A stretch of 64,000 nt of DNA from Kaistella jeonii (GTDB lineage: Bacteria; Bacteroidota; Bacteroidia; Flavobacteriales; Weeksellaceae), in NCBI RefSeq assembly GCF_000812865.1, contig NZ_JSYL01000001.1, forward strand, positions 496,001 through 560,000, read 5' to 3'. Positions 31,944-41,545 of this stretch are shown here, in pieces. A model generated the notes under the pieces. The model did no database searches. It saw only the letters and a program-made list of their open reading frames with translations, and was not told the origin of the DNA. A program made the translations under genes and the position numbers. Within the stretch, counting starts at the first letter, position 1; every line of letters begins with the position of its first letter.

Positions 31944-34697
31944 ATGAAAAAACAATTACTCACGCTTGGTATCTTGGGAATGCTCCTTAGTTTTACTGAT
32001 TCAGTTTCTGCTCAAGATCTTGTTAAGCAAAGAATAACCAATGCAAATGGCGGTGTAAGTCTTGTCGTTTTCAACGATAATTCGAACCTAAATGAAAGTT
32101 CTGTAAAAACGATTTTTCAAGACATTTTGAAATTGCGTCCTACAGAAGAATTGCGACTTTTAAAATCTGAGAAAGATTTTACGGGAAAATTTACCGATGC
32201 TAAATACCAACTTTATCAAAACAACATCAAAGTAGAGGGTGGGATTTACTTTATGCATTACCAAAATGGAAAACTCATCAGTATGAATGGTGAAATTTTT
32301 CAGGATGACAAAACATCTTCAACTCCTGTCCTTTCTTCAAATGCAGCTTTTCAACAAGCCGTTAAAAGTGTTGGTGCTGAAAAATACATGTGGGAAGATG
32401 CTGCATATATTGCAGAAAATACCTACAAAAAACCCGCAGGTGAACTGGTTTACATGCCAGTTTCTCAAGGTGCTGATAAATACAGTTTAGTATTAGCTTA
32501 CAAATTTGATATTTATGCGGCGCAACCCTTGAGTAGAGATTATATTTTCGTGGATGCGACTGAGGGAAGAATTATTGCAGTTGATCCGATTTTAAAACAT
32601 GCTCAAAAGAAACAGGACAACGATGAAAATTTGCCAATTTCAGTCGCACCATTTGCAGAAACAAGTAAAAATTTCCCGACTCTAGTTCTAGGAACTGCCG
32701 ATACAAGATATAGTGGTACTAAAACCATACAAACTACAATGGTAACTGCAGTTAAATACACGTTGAACGATACAACGCGAGGTGGTGGAGTTCGAACTTA
32801 TAACTTGAAAAAAGGAACCACACTGTCTGCAGGAGTAGATTTCGAAGATAATGACAATAACTGGACTGCCGCAGAATTTGATAATGCTGCTTTTGATGAT
32901 GCTGCTTTAGATGCACATTTGGGAGTAGAAAATACGTATGATTATTTCTTCACCACTTTTGGTAGAAATAGTTATGATGGACTTGGAACACTTTTAAGAA
33001 GTTATGTACATTATAGTAATGCGTATGAAAACGCAGGTTGGACAGGTTCTGAAATGGTTTACGGTGATGGTGCCTCAACTTTTAAACCTCTAACAGCATT
33101 TGATGTTACTGCACATGAATTAGGTCATGGCGTTTGTTCAAGCTCCGCCGCTTTAATTTACAGTAGAGAATCTGGAGCTATGAATGAAGGTTTATCTGAT
33201 ATTTGGGCAGCTGCAGCAGAATTTAAATATGCTCCCACAAAACAAACTTGGTTGATCGGCGAAGATATTACCAAAGTTTCTCCGTTCTATCTTCGTTCAA
33301 TGAGTAATCCGAAATCGGGTCTTTCTCCACAACCAGATACTTATCATGGTATCAATTGGAAACCTGCAACGGTGGAGGAAGGTTGTGCAGTTCCTAATTC
33401 TAATTCAAATGATAATTGTGGTGTACATTACAACAGTGGAGTTTTAAACCATTGGTTCTACATTCTTTCTGTAGGAAAAGCTGGGACAAATGATATTGGA
33501 AGTATTTACAACGTGACAGGTATTACCATTGCAAAAGCAGAAAAAATTGTGTATCGTTTAGAAACCACTTATTTAACACCTTCTTCCAACTACAAAAATG
33601 CTAGAGACTTTGGTATTCAAGCTGCAAAAGATTTGTATGGAGTTGGTTCTCCGGAAGCAATTGCAACACAGGACGCTTTCTACGCAGTAGGAATTGGTCC
33701 GAAATACCTATCAATCCCAGACACCACCGCTCCAACAGCTCCTACAAGTTTGGTAGCAACAAATACAACGGGTGTACAAACTAAATTAACCTGGAACGCT
33801 TCTACCGATACAAATGGAATAGACCGATATATAATTTATAAAGATGGTACCGAAACAGCCACTGTTGCTGGAAATATTACAACTACTATCATAGCGGGTC
33901 TTTCAACAAATACCACCTATAATTTTTATATAAAAGCAGTTGATCCTTATGATAATTTTTCTGTGGCAAGTAACACCGTTTCGATTACTACATTAAATAC
34001 ACCCGCATACTGTGTAGCTTCTTCAAGCAGTACAGCTGATGAGAGAATTAAACGCGTACAATTTGGAACGATCGACAATCCAAGTACAAGTCTCGCAGGT
34101 TATGAAGATTTCTCTTATCTTACTACAGATGTAACTAAAGAGTCCACTTATCCGATTACAATCACTCCAGAATGGACTACCACTATATACAATGAAGCAT
34201 ATGTTGTTTTTGTGGATTGGAATAATGATGGTGATTTCTTAGATGAAGGCGAAACTGCATTCACAAAAGTTGGCTCCAAAGATAATCCAGCAGTAGGAAG
34301 TATTACAGTTCCTGCAACTTATACTTATACAGGACCTGTTCGTATGAGAGTGATCATGAGATTTAGTACCACTCCAACTACAGCATGTGGAACAATTCCT
34401 TATGGACAAATAGAAGATTACACTTTAAATGTTAAAGATAAAATTTTAGCAGCTTCAAATGTCAATAATACTTCTACAGCGATTTATCCAAATCCTGTTA
34501 AAGATATTATTAATATCCTAAGCAAAGTTAGCGGAGAATTTTCTTACAAGATCTTTAACACTGCGGGACAAATTGTGAACAACGGTACTTCTGCAGATAA
34601 AAAAGTGAATGTACAAAAACTTTCTGTTGGAACTTACATCATTGAACTTACCGATAAAACCGGCAACAAAATGACTAATAAATTTATCAAAAAATAA
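31944..34697 (+). CDS. T9SS-secreted M4 (thermolysin-type) metallopeptidase
   Basis: A secreted zinc peptidase of 917 aa. Signal peptide ~1-24 (SVSAQ), FTP propeptide ~45-110 and PepSY-like region ~115-215, catalytic M4 domain with HELGH (~391-395) and the Glu in NEGLSDIW (~415). This is followed by a fibronectin type III domain (~594-690), a GEVED domain (~715-830, VFVDWNNDGDFLDEGE and GQIEDYTLNV) and the T9SS type A domain (AIYPNPVKDIINILS). Substrates are extracellular proteins, but specificity is unknown. A terminator follows. Confidence 0.93.
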   Translation: MKKQLLTLGILGMLLSFTDSVSAQDLVKQRITNANGGVSLVVFNDNSNLNESSVKTIFQDILKLRPTEELRLLKSEKDFTGKFTDAKYQLYQNNIKVEGGIYFMHYQNGKLISMNGEIFQDDKTSSTPVLSSNAAFQQAVKSVGAEKYMWEDAAYIAENTYKKPAGELVYMPVSQGADKYSLVLAYKFDIYAAQPLSRDYIFVDATEGRIIAVDPILKHAQKKQDNDENLPISVAPFAETSKNFPTLVLGTADTRYSGTKTIQTTMVTAVKYTLNDTTRGGGVRTYNLKKGTTLSAGVDFEDNDNNWTAAEFDNAAFDDAALDAHLGVENTYDYFFTTFGRNSYDGLGTLLRSYVHYSNAYENAGWTGSEMVYGDGASTFKPLTAFDVTAHELGHGVCSSSAALIYSRESGAMNEGLSDIWAAAAEFKYAPTKQTWLIGEDITKVSPFYLRSMSNPKSGLSPQPDTYHGINWKPATVEEGCAVPNSNSNDNCGVHYNSGVLNHWFYILSVGKAGTNDIGSIYNVTGITIAKAEKIVYRLETTYLTPSSNYKNARDFGIQAAKDLYGVGSPEAIATQDAFYAVGIGPKYLSIPDTTAPTAPTSLVATNTTGVQTKLTWNASTDTNGIDRYIIYKDGTETATVAGNITTTIIAGLSTNTTYNFYIKAVDPYDNFSVASNTVSITTLNTPAYCVASSSSTADERIKRVQFGTIDNPSTSLAGYEDFSYLTTDVTKESTYPITITPEWTTTIYNEAYVVFVDWNNDGDFLDEGETAFTKVGSKDNPAVGSITVPATYTYTGPVRMRVIMRFSTTPTTACGTIPYGQIEDYTLNVKDKILAASNVNNTSTAIYPNPVKDIINILSKVSGEFSYKIFNTAGQIVNNGTSADKKVNVQKLSVGTYIIELTDKTGNKMTNKFIKK

Positions 34698-34714
34698 ATT
34701 TCAGATATTTATTC

Positions 34715-34750
34715 AGCCGCCTCAAAGTTTTCTTTGAGGCGGCTTTTTAT
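34715..34750 (+). terminator. terminator of the M4 peptidase gene
   Basis: The perfect 13-bp stem AGCCGCCTCAAAG (34715-34727)/CTTTGAGGCGGCT (34732-34744) has a 4-nt loop and a T5 tail. Confidence 0.9.
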
Positions 34751-34865
34751 TTATAAATCCTTTTTTGTAAAATAAAAAGTTCAGAAAATTCATCAGAAAA
34801 TCCAATTTTGGAGTTATTTGGCAGCACTTTTGACCATTAAATATTTAACAATTTAAAATAATATT

Positions 34866-35057
34866 ATGAGCAACGAAAAAGACATCAAAAAAAGTAAAGA
34901 TGCAGAAGTCAAGAAGCAAAATGAAGACTTCCCAAATATTCCTGTATCCTCAGAAAAAGTCGACTCTGGTAAAACAATGAAAAAGCAAATCAAAGAAACA
35001 TCAAAACTGCACGAAGACGGTAAAACCGACAATACAGAAAAAAATAGCGAAAATTAA
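34866..35057 (+). CDS. small hydrophilic hypothetical protein
   Basis: A 63-aa, highly charged, Lys/Glu/Asp/Ser-rich protein (MSNEKDIKKSKDAEVKKQ at the start) without hydrophobic core residues, so probably disordered. It resembles small stress-linked hydrophilic proteins (CsbD or LEA-like in composition only). It sits between the two YflT-like paralogs, and a terminator hairpin overlaps its stop codon. Real coding is supported by the isolated ATG, codon use like its neighbours and its own terminator. Confidence 0.6.
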   Translation: MSNEKDIKKSKDAEVKKQNEDFPNIPVSSEKVDSGKTMKKQIKETSKLHEDGKTDNTEKNSEN

Positions 35058-35076
35058 TTTTTCGCTGTTTTTTTAT
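35046..35076 (+). terminator. terminator overlapping the end of the 63-aa gene
   Basis: The stem AGCGAAAA (35046-35053)/TTTTCGCT (35059-35066) is followed by G and T7. Confidence 0.75.
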
Positions 35077-35243
35077 TATAGATCCTCCACTAAAAGTTTC
35101 TTAAAAATAGCTGATCAAAAATAACTTCCTTCTCTGTTATGTTAAAAAATTCGTAAATTTTATGCAACCCTTCGCTTTTGTCACAGTTTTTGATAATCTG
35201 TTAAATACCAAATCACAGTTTATTAACATTAAAAATCAAAATT

Positions 35244-35774
35244 ATGGCTTACACGATCGTGGGAATGTTCCCAACTACCGAAGATGCAGACGAAGCATCA
35301 AATAAATTAGATTCCGCTGGTTTCGAAAAAGAAGACAATAAAGTTTCCCGCTACTCTACCACAGGCAATTACGATAAAACATCTAGCAATTACCATTACA
35401 AAGAAGACGAAAAAACATCCGGATTTTGGAACTGGCTCTTTGGTGATGACGATGATGAAAAAAATAAATACAGTTATGCAGGAACCAAAAGTAACCTGGT
35501 AACCGTTTATGCCGACGATATGGATCGTGCAGAAAAAGCAAGAGACATTATGAATGATGAAGGTGCAATCAATGTCAACGAATTCACGAAAGAAAGATAT
35601 CCGCATGCGGAAACCACTGCAAAACACGATGATTTAAGTGAAGCACAACGAGCCAGAATTATCAGTAAAGCAAAGAATAATCTTTATTTGACTGATGATA
35701 CTCGATTCTATGATGCAACAAGCGACGGAATGGAATCAGATATGGATCCCGATGGAAGTAGAAATACTTTCTAA
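35244..35774 (+). CDS. YflT-like general stress domain protein, long paralog
   Basis: A 176-aa acidic protein: domain start MAYTIVGMFPTTEDADEASN, an inserted Asp/Glu/Lys/Ser-rich stretch (~33-80, with a FWNWLFGDDDDE block), then LVTVYADDMDRAEKARDIMNDEGAINV, the second half of the general-stress (YflT-like) domain. The C-terminal ~60 residues are hydrophilic (SEAQRARIISKAKNNLYL, DATSDGMESDMDPDG). It is a paralog of 31383-31736. It is expected to be cytosolic and stress-induced, by family analogy only. A terminator follows. Confidence 0.75.
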   Translation: MAYTIVGMFPTTEDADEASNKLDSAGFEKEDNKVSRYSTTGNYDKTSSNYHYKEDEKTSGFWNWLFGDDDDEKNKYSYAGTKSNLVTVYADDMDRAEKARDIMNDEGAINVNEFTKERYPHAETTAKHDDLSEAQRARIISKAKNNLYLTDDTRFYDATSDGMESDMDPDGSRNTF

Positions 35775-35795
35775 AAATATTTTCCATAATAATTC

Positions 35796-35830
35796 AATCG
35801 GTTTCAATTTTGTGAAACCGATTTTTTTTT
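35796..35830 (+). terminator. terminator after the long YflT-like gene
   Basis: The stem AATCGGTTTC (35796-35805)/GAAACCGATT (35814-35823) is followed by a long T run. Confidence 0.85.
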
Positions 35831-35934
35831 GGGAGCCCGAAAATTTTTGTACATCTCCAATATTCCACCCGCTTTCACTACTCGCTTCCCGATGAATCGG
35901 GAGAGCTGAACAGGCCATTCAATCGGGGCTAAAA
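35831..35934 (-). repeat. dispersed structured repeat, copy f
   Basis: Read on the minus strand it begins TTTTAGCCCCGATTGAATGG and ends TTTTCGGGCTCC. The outer stem is AGCCCGA/TCGGGGCT (one extra G); the inner perfect hairpin is TCCCGAT (35887-35893)/ATCGGGA (35896-35902). It lies between the stress-protein terminator and the thrS promoter and is arranged like copy e, with other arm sequences. Confidence 0.6.
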
Positions 35935-36050
35935 CTTTATTTCTATTTTCTAACAAGGAATTCGGGACATTAATTCTAAAAATTTAGAGAAAATAAAATG
36001 AATACACTATAAAAACCTCAAAACTAAAAGACTCTTTCGCAGAAAATCCG

Positions 36051-36058
36051 TATTTTTG
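36051..36058 (+). promoter_or_regulatory. -7 promoter element of thrS
   Basis: TATTTTTG fits TAnnTTTG, 23 bp upstream of the ATG. No T-box or other leader structure was seen. Confidence 0.5.
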
Positions 36059-36081
36059 CAACTTAAAATTTTTCGTTCAAA

Positions 36082-38007
36082 ATGATAAAAATTACTCTTC
36101 CCGATGGGAGCATCAAAGAATTTGAAAGCGCGGTAACTCCGCTAGAAGTCGCAAAATCAATCAGCGAAGGTTTAGCTAGAAACGTTATTTCTGCTTTGGT
36201 AAACGGAACGCAGGTTGAAAATACCACGCCGATAACGACAGATTCTACGGTTCAGTTGCTCACCTGGAACGATGATTTGGGGAAAAAAGCTTTTTGGCAT
36301 TCTTCCGCTCACCTTTTGGCGCAAGCCATCATGGAATTTTATCCGGAAGCTAAATTAACGATCGGACCTGCAATTGAGCAAGGTTTCTATTATGACGTTG
36401 ATTTCGGCGATGAGGTTTTATCTGAAAAGGATTTCGAGAAAATAGAAAAGAAAATGTTGGAGAATGCGAAGAAAAACGCAAGCTTCAGTATTTATCCGGT
36501 TTCAAAATCCGATGCATTAAAAGAATACGCAGACAATCCCTATAAAACAGAATTGATTACCAACTTAAACGATGGTGAAATTACGTTCTGTACGCACGAA
36601 AACTTCACCGATTTATGTCGAGGAGGTCACATTCCCGCAACTGGAATTGTAAAAGCGGTAAAAATATTAAACGCAGCAGGAGCTTATTGGAGAGGAGACG
36701 AAAAAAACAAACAACTCACCCGAGTTTACGCTATTTCTTTCCCAAAACAAAAAGATTTAACAGAATATTTAGAACTTTTAGAAGAAGCAAAAAGACGTGA
36801 TCACCGAAAACTCGGTAAAGAATTAGGAATTTTTGCTTTCTCCGAAAAAGTGGGTGCGGGTTTACCTTTATGGTTGCCAAAAGGAACGGCTTTACGAAAA
36901 AAATTAGAAGAATTTCTTTCCGCAGCACAGAAAAAATCCGGCTACGAATTTGTGATGACACCACATATTGGATCGAAAGAATTGTATGTTACTTCTGGAC
37001 ATTGGGATAAATATGGAGCCGACAGTTTTCAACCCATCAAAACTCCAAACGAAGGCGAAGAGTTTATGCTAAAACCCATGAACTGTCCACACCACTGCGA
37101 AATTTACAAAGTTGGTCAATGGTCATATAGAGATTTACCAAAACGTTTTGCAGAATTCGGAACCGTTTATCGTTACGAACAATCAGGTGAACTTCATGGT
37201 TTAACCAGAGTTCGTGGATTTACGCAGGATGATGCACACATTTTCTGTACACCGGATCAATTGATGGCAGAATTTGAAAATGTAATCGACCTAACTTTAT
37301 ATGTTTTCAAATCTTTAGGTTTCGAAGATTTTGTTACGCAGGTTTCTTTAAGAGATCCAGAAAATAAAGAAAAATATATCGGCAGCGACGAAAACTGGAA
37401 AAAAGCGGAAGATGCAATTATCCAAGCAGCCCAAAAGAAAAATCTAAATTATGTTGTAGAATATGGTGAAGCTGCATTCTACGGTCCAAAACTCGACTTC
37501 ATGGTCAAAGATGCGTTGGGTAGAAAATGGCAGTTAGGAACCATTCAGGTTGATTACAACTTACCAGAACGATTTGATCTTTGGTACACCGGAAGCGATG
37601 GTGAAAAACACAGACCAGTGATGATCCACAGAGCGCCGTTCGGTTCTATGGAGCGGTTTATCGCGATCTTGCTTGAAAATACTGCAGGAGATTTCCCATT
37701 GTGGTTAGCTCCGGATCAATTTACAATTTTGCCGATCAGCGAAAAATATTTGGATTATGCAAAAAAAGTTTCACAATTGCTGGAAAATCACGATATTTGC
37801 GGAATAGTTGACGAAAGAAACGAAAAAACAGGTAGAAAAATTCGCGATGCGGAAATGAACAAACTACCATTTATGCTTATTGTAGGAGAAAACGAAGAAT
37901 TGAATGGCACTATTTCTGTAAGAAGAAGAGGCGAAGGAGATTTGGGCGAAATGAGCGTAGAAGACTTCATCAGTTACTTCAAAAAAGAAGCAAAAATTAA
38001 TAATTAG
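36082..38007 (+). CDS. thrS: threonine--tRNA ligase
   Basis: Charges tRNA-Thr in the cytosol. It is 641 aa, full length. The N-terminal TGS domain ([20 protein letters not shown], residues 3-22) is followed by the editing domain with [11 protein letters not shown] and the tRNA_SAD block [14 protein letters not shown] (~176-189). The class II catalytic core has [10 protein letters not shown] (zinc Cys/His), [23 protein letters not shown] (in parts) and [11 protein letters not shown]. The anticodon-binding domain is at the end. It heads a thrS-infC pair, the classical order before rpmI-rplT, but the latter two are displaced by an amidase gene here. Confidence 0.96.
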   Translation: MIKITLPDGSIKEFESAVTPLEVAKSISEGLARNVISALVNGTQVENTTPITTDSTVQLLTWNDDLGKKAFWHSSAHLLAQAIMEFYPEAKLTIGPAIEQGFYYDVDFGDEVLSEKDFEKIEKKMLENAKKNASFSIYPVSKSDALKEYADNPYKTELITNLNDGEITFCTHENFTDLCRGGHIPATGIVKAVKILNAAGAYWRGDEKNKQLTRVYAISFPKQKDLTEYLELLEEAKRRDHRKLGKELGIFAFSEKVGAGLPLWLPKGTALRKKLEEFLSAAQKKSGYEFVMTPHIGSKELYVTSGHWDKYGADSFQPIKTPNEGEEFMLKPMNCPHHCEIYKVGQWSYRDLPKRFAEFGTVYRYEQSGELHGLTRVRGFTQDDAHIFCTPDQLMAEFENVIDLTLYVFKSLGFEDFVTQVSLRDPENKEKYIGSDENWKKAEDAIIQAAQKKNLNYVVEYGEAAFYGPKLDFMVKDALGRKWQLGTIQVDYNLPERFDLWYTGSDGEKHRPVMIHRAPFGSMERFIAILLENTAGDFPLWLAPDQFTILPISEKYLDYAKKVSQLLENHDICGIVDERNEKTGRKIRDAEMNKLPFMLIVGENEELNGTISVRRRGEGDLGEMSVEDFISYFKKEAKINN

Positions 38008-38033
38008 AATATAACCAATTAAAATTTAAAACC

Positions 38034-38597
38034 ATAGCACAAAAATTTCATTACAGAGGTAGAGGTCCACAGAGACGAGTTCAGGAAGATTTGCACCAGA
38101 TCAATCAAAAGATCCGTGCAAGAGAAGTTCGTTTGGTAGGTGATAATGTGGAACCCGGCGTTTATCCGCTAGAAAAAGCGCTGGAAATAGCTAAAGGCCT
38201 GGAATTGGATTTAGTGGTTATTTCAGATAAAGCAGAACCTTTTATTTCCAGAATTCTGGATTATAAAAAGTTTCTTTATGAGCAAAAGAAAAAAACAAAA
38301 GAGCTAAAAGCGAAACAAGTTAAGGTTGTCGTAAAAGAAATCAGATTCGGTCCTCAAACCGATGAGCATGATTATGACTTCAAGAAAAAACACGCTGAAA
38401 AATTCTTAGAAGAAGGTTCAAAATTGAAAACCTACGTTTTCTTTAAAGGACGTTCGATCATCTTTAAAGATCAGGGAGAAATCCTTCTTCTTAAATTAGC
38501 TCAGGAATTAGAGCACGTTGGAAAAGTTGATCAGTTGCCTAAATTAGAAGGTAAGAGAATGATCATGATGATGAGCCCGAAAAAACCTGCTAAATAA
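38034..38597 (+). CDS. infC: translation initiation factor IF-3, probable ATA start
   Basis: IF-3 binds the 30S subunit and monitors start-codon selection. The recognisable part starts with [24 protein letters not shown] and continues to [18 protein letters not shown]. The conserved frame extends upstream without an ATG, GTG or TTG up to ATA at 38034-38036 (reading [15 protein letters not shown]); the only other candidate is TTG at 38091, which would cut the family N terminus. A rare start codon fits IF-3 autoregulation, known for AUU in E. coli infC. The predicted length is 187 aa. It follows thrS by 26 bp. Confidence 0.88.
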   Translation: MAQKFHYRGRGPQRRVQEDLHQINQKIRAREVRLVGDNVEPGVYPLEKALEIAKGLELDLVVISDKAEPFISRILDYKKFLYEQKKKTKELKAKQVKVVVKEIRFGPQTDEHDYDFKKKHAEKFLEEGSKLKTYVFFKGRSIIFKDQGEILLLKLAQELEHVGKVDQLPKLEGKRMIMMMSPKKPAK

Positions 38598-38655
38598 TTT
38601 GACATTTTGGTGATGTCTTGATTTGATAATCACATTGCTTTAAATTATAATATTT

Positions 38656-38686
38656 AAGAGACTCTTTTTGGAGTCTCTTTTTTTAC
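38656..38686 (+). terminator. infC terminator
   Basis: The stem AAGAGACTC (38656-38664)/GAGTCTCTT (38671-38679) has a 6-nt loop and a T-run. Confidence 0.85.
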
Positions 38687-38749
38687 TTCTATGTATAGAA
38701 TATTTTTTTAATTATCTAAAAGATGGTGAACTTTAAATTAGATGAATCA

Positions 38750-40372
38750 TTAAGCCAAAAATGACTTTTTAAATTCCGGTTTTACCCTGTGTTTGGTAGC
38801 TTGTTCAAAAGCGTACGCTAAAGAAATAATTTCACCTTCGCGATAAGCACTGCTAAAAAAAGACAAACCAACTGGCAAATCGTAAACCTTTCCACAAGGC
38901 ACAGAAATATGCGGATAACAGCTCATTGCAGCAGGCGCTGTGAGAGAAACTTCGCCCCATTTGTCGCCATAAATAACATCGATACTACAAGCTGGTCCAA
39001 TTGTCAAACCGGTGATCGCATCGAGATTATTTTTTTTCATTACATCGTCAATAATCTTTTTCGATCCAATATGACTATTTTTTACTGCTTTAATATAAGC
39101 AGGATCCTTCAAATCTTTTTTGGTTTCACTTTCTTCCAGGAGTTCCTGCTTAAAAGTAGGCATTGCTGCGTCTTCATTGTCTTTGTTGAATTTTATGACT
39201 GCTGCTAAATTTTTCATTTTAGCGTTCGTATTTGAAAGATAATTATTTACGCCATTTTTAAACTCATATTTCAACACTTTTAATTCGTCACTTCCCAACG
39301 CGTTAATGCTGTCTAAATAAACGAGTTCTACGATTGTCGCACCTTGTTTTTTGAGAACATCTAAAGCTTTTTCCTGTAATTCATTGAGGAATTGATTGGC
39401 ATATTTTTTCTTTTCCACGCCGATCCTTTTTCCATTTAAACCATCCTTATTTAAAAATTGGGTGTAATTGGTATTTTTACCACGGCTTTCATGAGTCACA
39501 AGATCTGCTTTATCAACGCCTGCTAAAACTTCCAAAAGTATGGCTGCATCGGTAACCGTTCTCGTCAAAGGTCCTGCTGTATCCTGCGTACTTGAAATGG
39601 GAATAATTCCGGAACGACTCACCAAACCAACCGTCGGTTTTATACCAACTGCACCATTGATAGAAGCCGGACAAGTTACTGAACCGTCCGTTTCTGTACC
39701 CACCGCAATCGCACATAAATTTGCCGAAACTGCTGAACCGGAACCTGCGCTCGAACCACACGGCGAATGATCTAAAATATAAGGATTTTTTGTCTGTAAA
39801 CCACGGCTGCTCCAACCGGAAGAGGAATTGGTGGAGCGAAAATTTGCCCATTCACTTAAATTGGTTTTTCCTAAAATTACTGCACCCGCATTTCTTAATT
39901 GAGTTACAATGAAGGCATCTTTTTCTGCGATATGTCCGACCAAAGCGAGTGCTCCGGCTGTCGTCATCATTTTATCTTCTGTATCAATATTATCTTTGAT
40001 CACCACCGGAATTCCGTGTAAAGGACCTCTGACATTGCCTTCTTTTCTTTCTTGATCCATCGCTTTTGCAATACTTAAAGCTTCTGGATTCACCTCTATC
40101 ATTGAGTTGAGTTTCGGACCATTTTCATCAATGGCTTCAATGCGGTCCAGATAAAGTTGGGTAATTTGCGCCGAAGTATAAATTCCTTTCTCCATTTTGT
40201 CTTGAAGTTCTAAAACAGTCATTTCATCTAATTCAAAATTATTGTGGGATTCTTCTACTGGATTTTCTTGTTTAGGATCTTTTTTATTTTCGGTAAATGA
40301 GTTTGCGGCCAATAGTGTTGGGATACCAATTGTGGCCAAGGCGGTGTTCTTTAAAAAATCGCTTCTTTTCAT
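38750..40372 (-). CDS. amidase signature family protein with signal peptide
   Basis: A 540-aa Ser-cisSer-Lys amidase. The signature blocks are GIPVVIKDNID with the catalytic Lys (~124-134), SPCGSSAGSGSAVSA (~208-222, the cis-Ser) and GTETDGSVTCPASINGAVGIKPT (~226-248, with the nucleophile Ser in GSVT). An N-terminal leader MKRSDFLKNTALATIGIPTLLAANS looks like a Tat-type signal with the KR variant of the twin Arg; export to the periplasm is likely. Substrates may be amides or peptidoglycan-derived peptides. It interrupts the thrS-infC-rpmI-rplT order on the opposite strand. Confidence 0.88.
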   Translation of the reverse strand: MKRSDFLKNTALATIGIPTLLAANSFTENKKDPKQENPVEESHNNFELDEMTVLELQDKMEKGIYTSAQITQLYLDRIEAIDENGPKLNSMIEVNPEALSIAKAMDQERKEGNVRGPLHGIPVVIKDNIDTEDKMMTTAGALALVGHIAEKDAFIVTQLRNAGAVILGKTNLSEWANFRSTNSSSGWSSRGLQTKNPYILDHSPCGSSAGSGSAVSANLCAIAVGTETDGSVTCPASINGAVGIKPTVGLVSRSGIIPISSTQDTAGPLTRTVTDAAILLEVLAGVDKADLVTHESRGKNTNYTQFLNKDGLNGKRIGVEKKKYANQFLNELQEKALDVLKKQGATIVELVYLDSINALGSDELKVLKYEFKNGVNNYLSNTNAKMKNLAAVIKFNKDNEDAAMPTFKQELLEESETKKDLKDPAYIKAVKNSHIGSKKIIDDVMKKNNLDAITGLTIGPACSIDVIYGDKWGEVSLTAPAAMSCYPHISVPCGKVYDLPVGLSFFSSAYREGEIISLAYAFEQATKHRVKPEFKKSFLA

Positions 40373-40560
40373 GGATAGTAGGATTTGAAGATAATAAGGT
40401 TTAGATTTTTGATATATAAAAATACAGAAAAATGTTGGTAATAATTTCTCATTTTTTAAATATCACATAATGAACTAATTGAAATTCCAAGTTATTAATT
40501 TGCGTCTATTAAAAGCTCAAATAGATAACTGCAAAAAATCTTGCAATCCAAAAAATCTGC

Positions 40561-40715
40561 TCCCGCGTGAGGGATAGAAACGGTTACCCCGGAACAAGCG
40601 GGGGGAAAAGCTTTGGCATGAGGAGTATGAGTGTATAGCTCGACCTGAAGAAGTGAATGGTCTCGTCACATCTGAAAGATGAGACGAGATAATGAACGAC
40701 TGAAGGGCACGCCCA
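40561..40715 (+). repeat. dispersed structured repeat, copy c
   Basis: The closing stem is GCGTG (40565-40569)/CACGC (40708-40712). The first arm contains CCCCG...CGGGG; the block TATAGCTCGACCTGAA follows. The second arm pairs TCTCGTC (40661-40667) with GACGAGA (40683-40689) and CATCT (40669-40673) with AGATG (40677-40681). It has the same layout as copy b but unrelated arm sequences. It lies between the amidase start and the rpmI promoter; the rest of this gap (40373-40560) shows nothing recognisable. Confidence 0.7.
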
Positions 40716-40766
40716 AATTCTGAAAATAATAAAGGAAAATGTCTTTTTTAATTGGGTGAGAATTCG

Positions 40767-40774
40767 TACTTTTG
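40767..40774 (+). promoter_or_regulatory. -7 promoter element of rpmI-rplT
   Basis: TACTTTTG fits TAnnTTTG. A leader of ~85 nt runs to the ATG at 40860. This independent promoter is needed because the amidase gene cuts the pair off from infC. Confidence 0.5.
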
Positions 40775-40859
40775 CAGTCTGAAAAATGTGTAGAATACTG
40801 CGAGGTCCTCACTTATACAGCAAAAAGACATTGATAACAAATAGATAAAATTAAGCAAA

Positions 40860-41057
40860 ATGCCAAAATTAAAAACTAAATCAGGTGCTAAGAAGCGTTT
40901 TAAGCTGACCGGAACCGGAAAGATTAAAAGAAAAGGTGCTTTTAAAAGCCACATCTTGACCAAAAAAGAAACGAAGCAAAAGAGAAATCTTACGCAGACT
41001 TCTTATGTTGCAAAAGTGGACAAAAAGAGTGTTTTACGTCAATTAGCTTTAAGATAG
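40860..41057 (+). CDS. rpmI: 50S ribosomal protein L35
   Basis: A small basic ribosomal protein of the large subunit, 65 aa, full length. The family signature [20 protein letters not shown] is at the start, followed by [24 protein letters not shown] and an LRQLALR end. It is followed after 118 bp by rplT, with which it normally forms an operon regulated by L20 through an mRNA structure. The spacer here contains GTAAT...ATTAC (~41132-41148), but I cannot assign an L20 site. Confidence 0.96.
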   Translation: MPKLKTKSGAKKRFKLTGTGKIKRKGAFKSHILTKKETKQKRNLTQTSYVAKVDKKSVLRQLALR

Positions 41058-41175
41058 TTTTTATAAATCAACCGGTTTATAAGAATTAACAAATTCAGAA
41101 AATTTAACCCTGAAACGGTGCAAAAAAGTGTAATGAAATAAATTACCGCCCTTTTCAAAAAAACAAATTTAAATT

Positions 41176-41520
41176 ATGCCAAGATCAGTAAATGCAGTAG
41201 CTTCCAGAGCTCGCAGAAAAAAAGTAATAAAGCTTGCTAAAGGTTTTTTCGGTAGAAGAAAGAACGTTTGGACCGTAGCAAAAAATGCCGTACAAAAAGC
41301 AATGCAATATGCTTACCGCGGTAGAAAAGAGAAAAAGAGAAGTTTCCGAAGCTTATGGATCATGCGTATCAACGCGGGTGCAAGAGAACACGGAATGTCT
41401 TACTCCCAGTTTATGGGCGCTCTAAAAACGAACAACATCGAATTGAACAGAAAAGTTTTAGCTGATTTAGCAATGAATCACCCGGAATCGTTCAAAGCGA
41501 TCGTAGATTCATTAAAATAA
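41176..41520 (+). CDS. rplT: 50S ribosomal protein L20
   Basis: An early large-subunit assembly protein, 114 aa, full length. The signature is [20 protein letters not shown] at the start, then [40 protein letters not shown] and [17 protein letters not shown]. It sits behind rpmI and is followed by a strong terminator at 41546, so the transcription unit is rpmI-rplT only. Confidence 0.97.
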   Translation: MPRSVNAVASRARRKKVIKLAKGFFGRRKNVWTVAKNAVQKAMQYAYRGRKEKKRSFRSLWIMRINAGAREHGMSYSQFMGALKTNNIELNRKVLADLAMNHPESFKAIVDSLK

Positions 41521-41545
41521 ATGTAAAATTTTTGTTATCAATTAT

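Noticed and set aside
36000-36081. T-box or other tRNA-sensing leader before thrS
   Set aside because: The expected leader is only about 20 nt and lacks T-box sequence; T-boxes are also not expected in Bacteroidetes.
40748-40963. 71-aa minus-strand ORF over the rpmI start
   Set aside because: Antisense to rpmI and its promoter; hydrophobic composition is a by-product of the Lys-rich L35 codons.
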